A DNA stretch of 64,000 nt from JAJVID01 sp035714085 (lineage in GTDB: Bacteria > Acidobacteriota > Blastocatellia > RBC074). The notes under the pieces are model-generated. The model had not been told where the DNA came from, ran no database searches, and saw only the letters and a list, made by a program, of their open reading frames with translations. Positions within the stretch are counted from its first letter, which is position 1. The number at the start of each line of letters is the position of its first letter. The stretch is taken from positions 18,940 through 82,939 of the forward strand of contig DASTMP010000462.1 in NCBI GenBank assembly GCA_035714085.1, read 5' to 3'. Positions 38,720 to 46,730 of the stretch are shown piece after piece. A program made the position numbers and the translations under genes.

Positions 38720-41146
38720 TTCACATCTGAGCGCGACCATCGGGTCCACTTTTGTCGCCCGCCGCGCCGGGAGGTAACAAGCAAGCAGCGCCGCGCCGGC
38801 GAGCAGTAGCGGGGCGGTCGCAAAGGTCACCGGGTCGGCGGCCCGCAGGTCAAACAACAGTCCCTCAATCAACCACGTCAGAGCCGCGGCGGCTACAGAC
38901 CCGATCGCGACGCCTGCGGCGGCCAGTTTCGCGCCCTGCCTCAGCACCATCTTCAGCGCGTCACGCGGCTCGGCGCCGAGCGCCATTCGAATGCCGATCT
39001 CTCGCGTCCGCTGCGTGACCGCATAACTCATCACCCCGTAGACGCCGACCATGGCCAGAATCAAAGCGACGGCGGCGAAGACTCCGAGCAGGGACGCGCG
39101 AAAGCGCGGCGTGGCGACCGCTTCTGACATCACGCCCTCAAACGTTCTGAGTCCGTAGGCCAGTTGATTTCTGTCTAGCGCTAGCACGTTACGGCGCACT
39201 GCGGCGGCGACGCCCTCAGGCTTGTTCGTCGTTCGTATCATCAGCGCCATGGATCTCGCTGGCCGTTGAGCGAAGGGCAGATACATTTCCGGGGCGGGTT
39301 TTCCCTCAAGCGCGAGAGGCTTGGTGTCTTTAACTACCCCGACAATCGTAGCCCAATCTTCTTCCTTCGGGTTCTCGTCATTGAGCGTCATGCGCTTGCC
39401 GATGGGGTCTTCGCCGGGAAAGTAGCGTCGCGCGAGCGTCTCGTTGATGATGATCACCTTCTGCGCCTTCAGATCGTCATGCTCATTGAACGGGCGCCCC
39501 TTCGAGACCGGGATTTCCATCGTGCGAAATAGATCGGGGCTGACCGTGTTGTAGTAGGCGGTAGGCCGGTTGGCCGGGTCGGACAATCGCCCTTCGATGG
39601 CAAAGGCCAAATTCGCATAATTGTCGGCGGGCACGAGTGGGATATGGTACCGGGCGCCGACAGACTGGACTCCAGGCAGCGCTTTTATCCTATCGAGGAG
39701 CTGATTGTAGAAGGCGATGCGCGACTCGGCTTTTTCATAATTCCGCCCCTCCAGGCTGACTCTCATCGTCAGCATGTTATTTGGGTTGAACCCGGGAGCG
39801 ACCGCTTGCAGCTTAAGGAAGCTTCTCATCAACAGCCCGGCGCCGACCAGCAGCGCCAGCGAAAGCGCGATCTCAGAGACGACCAGTAAACTCCGCACGC
39901 GCCGATGACCCGCGCCGCCCGTCGCGCCGCGCACGCCCTCTTTCAGCGTCTCGTTTAGGTCTGGCCGCGAAGCTTGCAGCGCGGGCGCGAGGCCGAAAAT
40001 GATCCCCGTCAGCAACGAAACCGCGAAGGTGAAGCCGAGCGCGCGCATGTCCACCGCGACCTCTCCGGCGCGCGGCAACTCCGCCGGGCCGAAGGCGACC
40101 AGCAGATAAACTCCCCAGACTGCGAGAAGCGAGCCGGCGGCCCCGCCTAAGCCCGCGAGCACCAAACTCTCGGCGATCAACTGCCGGATGAGTCTGAGGC
40201 GTCCGGCGCCGAGCGCGGCGCGAATGGAGATCTCTTTCTGCCGGCCGGCCGCGCGCGCCAGCAGCATGTTTGCGACGTTGGCCGAAGCAATCAACAGAAC
40301 GAACAGAACCGCGCCCAGCAGCGCCAGCAGCGCCAGCTTGAAATCGCCCACGATCTGCTCCTGCAAAGGAACGAGCCTCACGCCGCGATCCGTATTGGAG
40401 TCCGGATACTGCATGGCCAGCGCGCCGGCGATGCGATCCATTTCCGCTTGCGCCTGTTCGCGCGTCACGCCCGGCTTCAGGCGCGCCATCACAAGGTAGC
40501 CGTGGCCGCGGCGATTATCGAAACCGTAGCCGTGAGAGATGGGAATCCATACGTCTGTGTCATTCGGCAGTCCGGCCAGATCCGAGATGTTCGGGACGAC
40601 GCCGACGACGGTAAAGCTCTCGGTGTCGAGGCTGATCGTCCTGCCGATGATCTGCGGGTCGGAGTTGAAGCGCCGCCGCCACAAACGTTCGCTCATCACC
40701 ACCGAAAAAACTTTGTTCGGATGATCTTCTTCCGGCAAAAACACGCGGCCCAGCATCGGCTTGACTCCGAGCAGGGGGAAGAATGCGGGCGACACAATAG
40801 CGCCTTCAGTCCGCTCAGGCTCGGCGGCGCCCGCCAGGTTGAACGTGCTATCCGAGTAAATGGCGATCTGTTCGAAGACCTGATTTCGGTCACGCCAATC
40901 CACAAAGTTCGGATATGAAGCGTCCCCCTGATTTTGGCCGAGCTTGACGTTCGACTCCCATACCTGAAAGAGTTTGTCAGGCTCCCTGAAGGGCAATGGC
41001 CGGAGCATCAGCGCGTCGATTACGCTGAAGATCGCCGTGTTCGCCCCGATGCCAATGGCCAGCGTGATGACGGCGACCAACGTAAAGCCGGGACTTTTCC
41101 ACAACATTCGCGCGCCGTAGCGCAGATCCTGCAATAGAGTTCGCAT
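38717..41146 (-). CDS. ADOP-14: orphan MacB/FtsX-type permease
   Basis: 809 aa, start MRTLLQDLRYGARMLWKSPG. TM1 reads ITLAIGIGANTAIFSVIDALM, with Ile replacing the Leu of ALGIG. The second periplasmic domain includes RMTLNDENPKEEDWATIVGVV, and the first has a charged loop HGYGFDNRRGHGYLVMARL. Coupling motifs: KEISIRAALGAGRLRLIRQ followed by LIAESLVLA, and REIGIRMALGAEPRDALK. The KEISIRAALGA form is shared only with ADOP-15, its upstream neighbour, which supports a local duplication origin for that pair. Tail KVDPMVALRCE. Confidence 0.9.
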   Translation of the reverse strand: MRTLLQDLRYGARMLWKSPGFTLVAVITLAIGIGANTAIFSVIDALMLRPLPFREPDKLFQVWESNVKLGQNQGDASYPNFVDWRDRNQVFEQIAIYSDSTFNLAGAAEPERTEGAIVSPAFFPLLGVKPMLGRVFLPEEDHPNKVFSVVMSERLWRRRFNSDPQIIGRTISLDTESFTVVGVVPNISDLAGLPNDTDVWIPISHGYGFDNRRGHGYLVMARLKPGVTREQAQAEMDRIAGALAMQYPDSNTDRGVRLVPLQEQIVGDFKLALLALLGAVLFVLLIASANVANMLLARAAGRQKEISIRAALGAGRLRLIRQLIAESLVLAGLGGAAGSLLAVWGVYLLVAFGPAELPRAGEVAVDMRALGFTFAVSLLTGIIFGLAPALQASRPDLNETLKEGVRGATGGAGHRRVRSLLVVSEIALSLALLVGAGLLMRSFLKLQAVAPGFNPNNMLTMRVSLEGRNYEKAESRIAFYNQLLDRIKALPGVQSVGARYHIPLVPADNYANLAFAIEGRLSDPANRPTAYYNTVSPDLFRTMEIPVSKGRPFNEHDDLKAQKVIIINETLARRYFPGEDPIGKRMTLNDENPKEEDWATIVGVVKDTKPLALEGKPAPEMYLPFAQRPARSMALMIRTTNKPEGVAAAVRRNVLALDRNQLAYGLRTFEGVMSEAVATPRFRASLLGVFAAVALILAMVGVYGVMSYAVTQRTREIGIRMALGAEPRDALKMVLRQGAKLAAAGVAIGSVAAAALTWLIEGLLFDLRAADPVTFATAPLLLAGAALLACYLPARRATKVDPMVALRCE

Positions 41147-41158
41147 AAGTTCTCCAGA

Positions 41159-41255
41159 GTCAGGCGTCAGGCGTCAGGCGTCAGGCGTCAGGTGTCAGAT
41201 TGGAATCTGAGGCGTGATTCTTTTACTGAAACCTGAAACCTGAAACCTGAAACCT
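41159..41255. repeat. CAGGCGT heptamer hairpin, core type B
   Basis: Four CAGGCGT units plus CAGGTGT, core GATTGGAATCTGAGGCGTGA then TTCTTTTACTG, then four CTGAAAC-type units. It fills the gap ADOP-15/ADOP-14. Left and right arms have different variants, as at 38631-38719. Confidence 0.8.
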
Positions 41256-43653
41256 ATTCGCATCTGAGCGCGACCATCGGGTCCACCTTCGTCGCTCGCC
41301 GCGCCGGAATCCAGCAGGCCACGAGCGCCACCGCGATGAGCGAAAACGAGATCACGATGAACGTTAGCGGATCGGTCGCGCTCACGTTGAACAACATGGT
41401 TTTCATCAACCGGGTAAGCGCCAGCGACGCGACCAGTCCGCACCCCACGCCGGCCAGCGTCAGGGTCAGTCCTTGCCGCAAGACCAGTCGCAGGACGTCG
41501 CGGGCCTGCGCGCCAAGCGCCAGGCGAAGGCCGATCTCGTGTGTGCGATTGGCGACCGAATATGAGATGACGCCGTAGACGCCGACGCAGGCCAGGACGA
41601 CCGCGAGCGTGGCGAACAGCGCCATTAGTGTGGCGCGAAAGCGAAGTTGCGACGTGGCCATAGCCAGCAACTGCTCCATCGTGCCGACATACGCGAACGG
41701 CAATTCACTATCCACGGAATTGACCAGGCCGCGCGCCGCCGCCGTGAGGCTCAAGGGGTCGGCGACATCGGTCTTGAGAATGAGCGCGACGGATGACGAC
41801 TGGGCCTGCGCCAGCGGCTGGTAAAACGCAGGCTGTATTTCAGCGGCCAGGCCGTTGTATTTCACGTCGCCGACCACGCCGACTATCTCGTTCCAGACCG
41901 GCTGTTGAACGTTGCCCATGTTAAGCCGTTTGCCGATCGGATCTTCGCCAGGAAAGAAGCGCCGCCGCAGCGTCTCGTTGATGAGGACCACGCGCGGCGC
42001 TTCAGCCGTGTCGGCTTCGGTGAAAAAGCGCCCGCCGCTCAGCGCGACGCCGAGCGCGCGAAAATAATCTGAGCTCACGCGGATCACAGTGGCGATCGGC
42101 GGAATCTGGCCGGGCAAATCTGGCCTTCCTTCAATCCTAAAAATGTCGGAAGACTCCCGATTGTCCGGCGGCAGACTGTTGCCCAGCGCGGCGGCGCGCA
42201 CGCCAGGCAGAGAGCGCGCTCTTTCGAGCAGGCGGTCATAAAAGTCGATGAATTGCCGCGGCTGAGAGTATCGCCGCTCCGGCATCTCGAAAAAGGCAGT
42301 CAGCACGCGCTCCGGGTTGACGCCCGGATCGACATGCCACAATCGCCACAGGCTTTTAACGAGCAGCCCCGCGCCTGCCAACAGCGTCACGGCCAGCGCC
42401 AATTCAACGACGACCAGCGAATTGCGCCAGCGCCGATGTCCGGCGCCTTCCGTCGAGCCGCGCCCGCCCTCCTTGAGCGCCTCGTTCAGGTTCAGCCGCG
42501 AGCTTTGCCAGGCCGGCCTCAGCCCGCAGATGACGCCGGTCAGCAGCGAAATGAGCGCCGTCCAGCCCAGCGCGCGCAGGTCAACCCCCACCTGTTCAAG
42601 GCGCGGAATATCATCAGGAGCGAGTTTCACCAGCAGGTCTACGCCCCAAACCGCTCCCAATACTCCCAGCGCGCCGCCCACGAGCGCCAGCAACAGGCTT
42701 TCGGTCAGCAATTGCCGGATGATGCGTGGCCGGCGAGCGCCGAGCGCGGCGCGAATGGAGATCTCCTTCACGCGCGACGCCGATTGCGCCAGCGTCAGGT
42801 TGGCGACGTTGACCGCCGCTATCAGCAGCACGAAGGTCACCCCCACGAACAGCGCCACAAGCGCCGGGCGCACGTCTCCGACGACGTAATCGTTTACCGG
42901 CAGGACGTTGAAATTGAAGTTCCCGACATCGAAACTCGACTTGATCGCGCGCGTGTCCGCATACGCCTGTTGCGGCGTCACGCCGGGCTTCAAACGCGCC
43001 ACGCCTTGCAGGAAGTACGGCCCGCGCCGCGTGGGCGTCTCCAATTGCAGCGCCGTCCACAGCTTTACCACTTTATCCGGGAAATTCAGCTCGGGCGGCG
43101 CCACGCCGATCACAGTGTAATTATCGCCATTGAGTATGATAGGGCGTCCAATCACGCCCGGATCAGCGCCGAAGCGGCTGCGCCAATAATCGTCGCTGAG
43201 CAGCGCGACTCTCCCGGCGCCGGAGCGATCTTCATCCGGCAGGAACGCGCGCCCCAACGCGGCCTTTACTCCCAGCATGGAAAAAAAATTGGCGGTCACG
43301 CCGGCGCCCACCACCCGTTCTGGCGCCTCTCGCCCGGTGACGTTGAAAGACGCGTAGCTGAACGCCGAGATGGCTTCGAAGGAATGGCTCTTCGCGCGCC
43401 AGTCGAGCAAATCAGCGGCCGCCAGCGGAGTGCGATCGCCGCCCGCCGCTTCCGCCCCTTTGCCCCAGACCATCACCACGCGCTCCGGCTCCTCGAACGG
43501 CAGCGGGCGCAACAGCACGGCGTTGACCACGCTGAAGATCGCCGTGTTCGCCCCGATGCCAAGCGTCAATGTGATCACGGCTATCAGTGTGAAGCCGGGC
43601 CTCTTCATCAACATCCGCGCGCCATAGCTCAGGTCTTGCCATAGTGTTTGCAT
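41254..43653 (-). CDS. ADOP-15: orphan MacB/FtsX-type permease, shortest full-length copy
   Basis: 799 aa from the ATG at 43651-43653 (MQTLWQDLSYGARMLMKRPG; GAGGAG 7 nt upstream). TM1 reads ITLTLGIGANTAIFSVV. The first FtsX block has AVNVANLTLAQSASRVKEIS, where other copies read CANVANLLLARA, so the conserved Cys before Ala-Asn is replaced. Coupling motifs: KEISIRAALGARRPRIIRQ and HEIGLRLALGAQARDVLR. It is directly behind the third sigma-54-like promoter (43704-43719) and probably heads the eight-gene unit ADOP-15 to ADOP-8. Confidence 0.9.
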   Translation of the reverse strand: MQTLWQDLSYGARMLMKRPGFTLIAVITLTLGIGANTAIFSVVNAVLLRPLPFEEPERVVMVWGKGAEAAGGDRTPLAAADLLDWRAKSHSFEAISAFSYASFNVTGREAPERVVGAGVTANFFSMLGVKAALGRAFLPDEDRSGAGRVALLSDDYWRSRFGADPGVIGRPIILNGDNYTVIGVAPPELNFPDKVVKLWTALQLETPTRRGPYFLQGVARLKPGVTPQQAYADTRAIKSSFDVGNFNFNVLPVNDYVVGDVRPALVALFVGVTFVLLIAAVNVANLTLAQSASRVKEISIRAALGARRPRIIRQLLTESLLLALVGGALGVLGAVWGVDLLVKLAPDDIPRLEQVGVDLRALGWTALISLLTGVICGLRPAWQSSRLNLNEALKEGGRGSTEGAGHRRWRNSLVVVELALAVTLLAGAGLLVKSLWRLWHVDPGVNPERVLTAFFEMPERRYSQPRQFIDFYDRLLERARSLPGVRAAALGNSLPPDNRESSDIFRIEGRPDLPGQIPPIATVIRVSSDYFRALGVALSGGRFFTEADTAEAPRVVLINETLRRRFFPGEDPIGKRLNMGNVQQPVWNEIVGVVGDVKYNGLAAEIQPAFYQPLAQAQSSSVALILKTDVADPLSLTAAARGLVNSVDSELPFAYVGTMEQLLAMATSQLRFRATLMALFATLAVVLACVGVYGVISYSVANRTHEIGLRLALGAQARDVLRLVLRQGLTLTLAGVGCGLVASLALTRLMKTMLFNVSATDPLTFIVISFSLIAVALVACWIPARRATKVDPMVALRCE

Positions 43654-43703
43654 AAAGTTTCTCCTCAGGGATCCGGGACGCACGTCCGATTACCCGGCTG
43701 ATA

Positions 43704-43719
43704 ACCAATCGCCGTGCCA
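43704..43719 (-). promoter_or_regulatory. Sigma-54-like promoter element of the ADOP-15 unit
   Basis: Minus strand TGGCACGGCGATTGGT followed by TATC, 50 bp before the ADOP-15 ATG. Same boxes and spacing as at 7594-7609 and 22124-22139, while the four spacer bases differ. Confidence 0.7.
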
Positions 43720-43793
43720 ATGCGTTTTGAAAAGGAATTGACTGTGAATAAACAGGTTGCGTGAGAGGGCCGGCAGGCGGTTAATAAATGACC

Positions 43794-43829
43794 GTCCGCA
43801 TTCGGGATCGGCGATTCCCGAATGCGGAC
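43794..43829 (-). promoter_or_regulatory. Perfect palindrome, putative activator-binding site (UAS)
   Basis: GTCCGCATTCGGGA (43794-43807) and TCCCGAATGCGGAC (43816-43829) are perfect 14 bp arms with an 8 bp spacer. The centre is 100 bp upstream of the sigma-54-like element. It is the best preserved of the three sites and defines the half-site TGTCCGCWTTYGGGA. Confidence 0.65.
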
Positions 43830-43876
43830 ATTCTCGGCATCGAAAGCGTTTTTCACCTGGGTATTCAGAAATAGCA

Positions 43877-43950
43877 AACCACGGGGAACACGGGGGACAC
43901 GGGGATGTTTTGTTTTGCTCTTCCCCGTGATCCCCGTGTTCCCCGTGGTT
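43877..43950. repeat. CACGGGGA-type octamer hairpin
   Basis: AACCACGGGGAACACGGGG, GACACGGGG and a TTTTGTTTTG-containing loop are followed by CCCCGTGATCCCCGTG and TTCCCCGTGGTT. The arms are made of 8-9 bp units and pair almost perfectly. It lies in the 437 bp gap between ADOP-16 and ADOP-15. About 43951-44090 shows nothing further. Confidence 0.8.
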
Positions 43951-44090
43951 GATTCAACCTGAACATTCAAATCAAAGACGCTATAAGTGGCAAGAATTTC
44001 ACTTGCATGGGAATCAAGTTATCAATGACCTCATCGGTCTTTGTTCCTCATCCCTGACTGCAAGAGTCATTTCGAGGAAACGGATTGCGC

Positions 44091-46640
44091 TCATTCACTG
44101 CGCAGCGCCACCATCGGCTCAACTTGAGCGGCGCGGCGGGCGGGGAGTAGGGCTGCCAGCAGCGCCACCACGATGAGGATCAAGGCGACAGAGCCGTAGG
44201 TCAGCGGATCGGCGGGCGAGAGCCCAAAGAGCATTGACTGGATGAATCGGCTGCCGCCATACGTCGCCGGCAGGCCGATCGCAACGCCGACGCCGACGAG
44301 CGCGAGCGATTCGCGCAGGATCATCCGCAGCGCCTGCCCTGGCAGCGCGCCGAGCGCCATGCGCAGGCCGATTTCGCCCGTGCGGTGGAGCACAAGGAAG
44401 GACATCAGGCCGTAGAGTCCGACGCAGGCGAGGGTCAGCGCGACAAATCCGAAAAAGCCGGAGAGCCGCGCAAAGAGCAACTCCTCCGAATTGATGCGAG
44501 CTATCTGCTCCTCATGTGTGCGGAGGTTGATGACGGGCAGTGTGGGATCAAGCCCACTCACGGCTGCGCGGATTGCGGGGAATATAGCGGCGGGATCGCC
44601 GGCTGTGCGCACGCAGTAATTGGCGACGCCCTCCGGCATCTGGGTCGCGGGCACGTATATGGTCGGGGGCGCGGTCTCGCGCAGCCCGGTGTATTTCGCG
44701 TCGCGGGCTACGCCGACGATTTCAATCTCGGTAGCGCCGGCGACGGGAGCGCTGCTGAAGCCAAGGCGGCGGCCGACGGGGTTTTCGTCGCCAAAAATTT
44801 TTCGCGCGAACGCCTGGTTGACGATCGCGACTTTAGGCCCGGCGCCGGCGTCATGGTCGGTAAAGCCGCGACCGAGAACGAGCGGGATTTCCATCGCGGC
44901 AAGAAAATTCGGCGCGAGGCCGTTGAGGTTGAAGATCATTGAGGCGCCTGGCGGCGGCGTGTAACCTGGCGCGGTAATCCTGCGGTTGCTCCGTACGCCG
45001 GCGAGTAGCGCGACCCGTGAGAATGTGGCGGCGCGCACTCCGGGGATGCTTTCAAGCCGTGTTTGCAGACGCGCTTGCAGCGCGGCGAACCGCTCCTGAC
45101 TGTAACCGGCGGAGACGGCGTCTATGCGGAAGAGGGCGAGATGGCGCCGGTTGAAGCCAGGATCGACGTTTTGCAGGTTGCGCAACGTGCGGACGAATAG
45201 TCCCGTGCTGACGAGCAGCGAGAACGAGAGCGCGACCTGGACGATCATGAGGGACTGGCTGAACCGCGAGCGGGCGCCGGCCCCAAGCTGTCGAGCGCCG
45301 CCTTGAAACTCGGCGGTCAGGTTGACGCGTGTGGCGCGGAGCGCAGGCGCCAAGCCGAAGAGCAGCGCGGCGCCAACAGTCACGGCGATGGTGAAGCCGA
45401 AGACGCGTCCGTCGAGCGGCAGATTGAGGACGGCCGGGGAGCCGCCGAACTGGCGCAGTCCGACGAGCAAGCCACGGCCCCATTGCGCGAACAACGCGCC
45501 GAGCATGGCGCCGAGGAAGGCCAGCAGCAGGCTTTCGGCGAGAAGCAGTCGGATGATGCGGACGCGGCTGGCGCCTAGGGCCAGTCGCAAGGCGATTTCG
45601 CGGCGGCGGGCGGCGCCGCGAGCAAGCAGTAGATTGGCGACATTGGCGCAGGCGGCAAGTAGCACAAGACTGACCAGTCCCATCAGGATGCGCAGCGACT
45701 GGGCATATTGGCGGCGCCTGTCGTTTTCACCCTTGCCGCCAGGGTCGGCGGCCAGCGTCGAAGGTTCGGGCATGTCACGAGGCGTAGTATCGAGCGACTG
45801 CCCCGCGCGCCAGCCTTCGCGGGCGGCTTCTTGGAAGATCGGCTCCAAGCTCGCGCGCGCTTGTGCGGCGGTGGCATGTGGCGCGAGGCGACCCATGACG
45901 CGGATCCACCAATACCAGGGCTGGGCTCTGCTCGCGCCGCGGTCCGGCTGAAAGCGCGCGTGGTGGGCGAGGGGCGCGGAGATGTCTGCGGATTCGCCGA
46001 TCTGCATCGCGCCTGCAAAGCCGGGCGGAGTGACGCCGATGATAGTCGCCGGGACTTTATTAACCTGAATCGTTTTGCCGATGACTCCCGAATCGCCGCC
46101 GAAACGGCTTTGCCAGTAACGGTGAGAGATGACGACAACCGGCTCAGCGGAGGGCCGGTCGTCCTCCGGCGTGAGCGTACGGCCGAGGATCGCGGGCACT
46201 CCAAGGCCGGTGTAATAGGAGCCAGAAACGAGTTGGCCCAAAACGTTCGTTTCAGGCTGGCCGTCAATCAGGACGTTGATCTGGTTGAACGGCGCGTACG
46301 CGAACACGTCGGAGAGCGCCGGATGGCGGTCGCGAAAGCGTTCGAAAGCGAGTAGCGAGAACGAGGTGCTGGACTCTCGGCCGGTGGCGGGATCGATGGA
46401 GCCGTTGTTCTCTCCGGCCCGCGACATGCGGCCTCGCGGGCCTTCGATGTTGCGGAAGAGGACAAGCTCGCCGGGGTTTTTCACCGGGAGCGAGCGGAGG
46501 AGCACGTCATTGACGAGGGAGAAGATCGCAGTGTTGGCCCCGATACCGAGCGCGAGCGTGAGCGCCGTCACGGCGGTGAATCCGGGGCTTTTTGTCAGCA
46601 TCCGTAATCCGAATCGCAAGTCTTGAATTAGTGAGCGCAT
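44091..46640 (-). CDS. ADOP-16: longest orphan permease, divergent subgroup
   Basis: 849 aa from the ATG at 46638-46640 (MRSLIQDLRFGLRMLTKSPG; AGAGGAATA). TM1 begins FTAVTALTLALGIGANTAIF. After it comes LVNDVLLRSLPVKNPGELVL and a long polar insert (RNIEGPRGRMSRAGENNGSIDPATGRESSTSFS) not present in the others. Before the first FtsX block there is another insert, PSTLAADPGGKGENDRRRQ. Coupling motifs: REIALRLALGASRVRIIRL and GEIGLRMALGALPGQALR. The tail ARRAAQVEPMVALRSE has Glu where the others have Asp. Its third-position choice looks richer in G on the reading strand than its neighbours. It may be an older or separately acquired member. Confidence 0.9.
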   Translation of the reverse strand: MRSLIQDLRFGLRMLTKSPGFTAVTALTLALGIGANTAIFSLVNDVLLRSLPVKNPGELVLFRNIEGPRGRMSRAGENNGSIDPATGRESSTSFSLLAFERFRDRHPALSDVFAYAPFNQINVLIDGQPETNVLGQLVSGSYYTGLGVPAILGRTLTPEDDRPSAEPVVVISHRYWQSRFGGDSGVIGKTIQVNKVPATIIGVTPPGFAGAMQIGESADISAPLAHHARFQPDRGASRAQPWYWWIRVMGRLAPHATAAQARASLEPIFQEAAREGWRAGQSLDTTPRDMPEPSTLAADPGGKGENDRRRQYAQSLRILMGLVSLVLLAACANVANLLLARGAARRREIALRLALGASRVRIIRLLLAESLLLAFLGAMLGALFAQWGRGLLVGLRQFGGSPAVLNLPLDGRVFGFTIAVTVGAALLFGLAPALRATRVNLTAEFQGGARQLGAGARSRFSQSLMIVQVALSFSLLVSTGLFVRTLRNLQNVDPGFNRRHLALFRIDAVSAGYSQERFAALQARLQTRLESIPGVRAATFSRVALLAGVRSNRRITAPGYTPPPGASMIFNLNGLAPNFLAAMEIPLVLGRGFTDHDAGAGPKVAIVNQAFARKIFGDENPVGRRLGFSSAPVAGATEIEIVGVARDAKYTGLRETAPPTIYVPATQMPEGVANYCVRTAGDPAAIFPAIRAAVSGLDPTLPVINLRTHEEQIARINSEELLFARLSGFFGFVALTLACVGLYGLMSFLVLHRTGEIGLRMALGALPGQALRMILRESLALVGVGVAIGLPATYGGSRFIQSMLFGLSPADPLTYGSVALILIVVALLAALLPARRAAQVEPMVALRSE

Positions 46641-46660
46641 TATTCCTCTCAAAGAAGTGG

Positions 46661-46730
46661 GCAGGCGTCAGATAAGGAATGACTCCACAGAATCCATCCT
46701 GGCGCCTCACGCCTGAAACCAGACAACTAT
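46661..46730. repeat. Degenerate heptamer hairpin, inverted core
   Basis: GCAGGCGTC is followed by AGATAAGGAATGACTCCACA and GAATCCATCC, an inverted type A core, then CTGGCGC, CTCACGC, CTGAAAC. It is the most decayed of the CAGG-type copies. Gap ADOP-17/ADOP-16. Confidence 0.7.

Noticed and set aside
42253..43644. Plus-strand open frame of 463 codons opposite ADOP-15
   Set aside because: Same type of antisense shadow; the minus strand carries the complete conserved permease.
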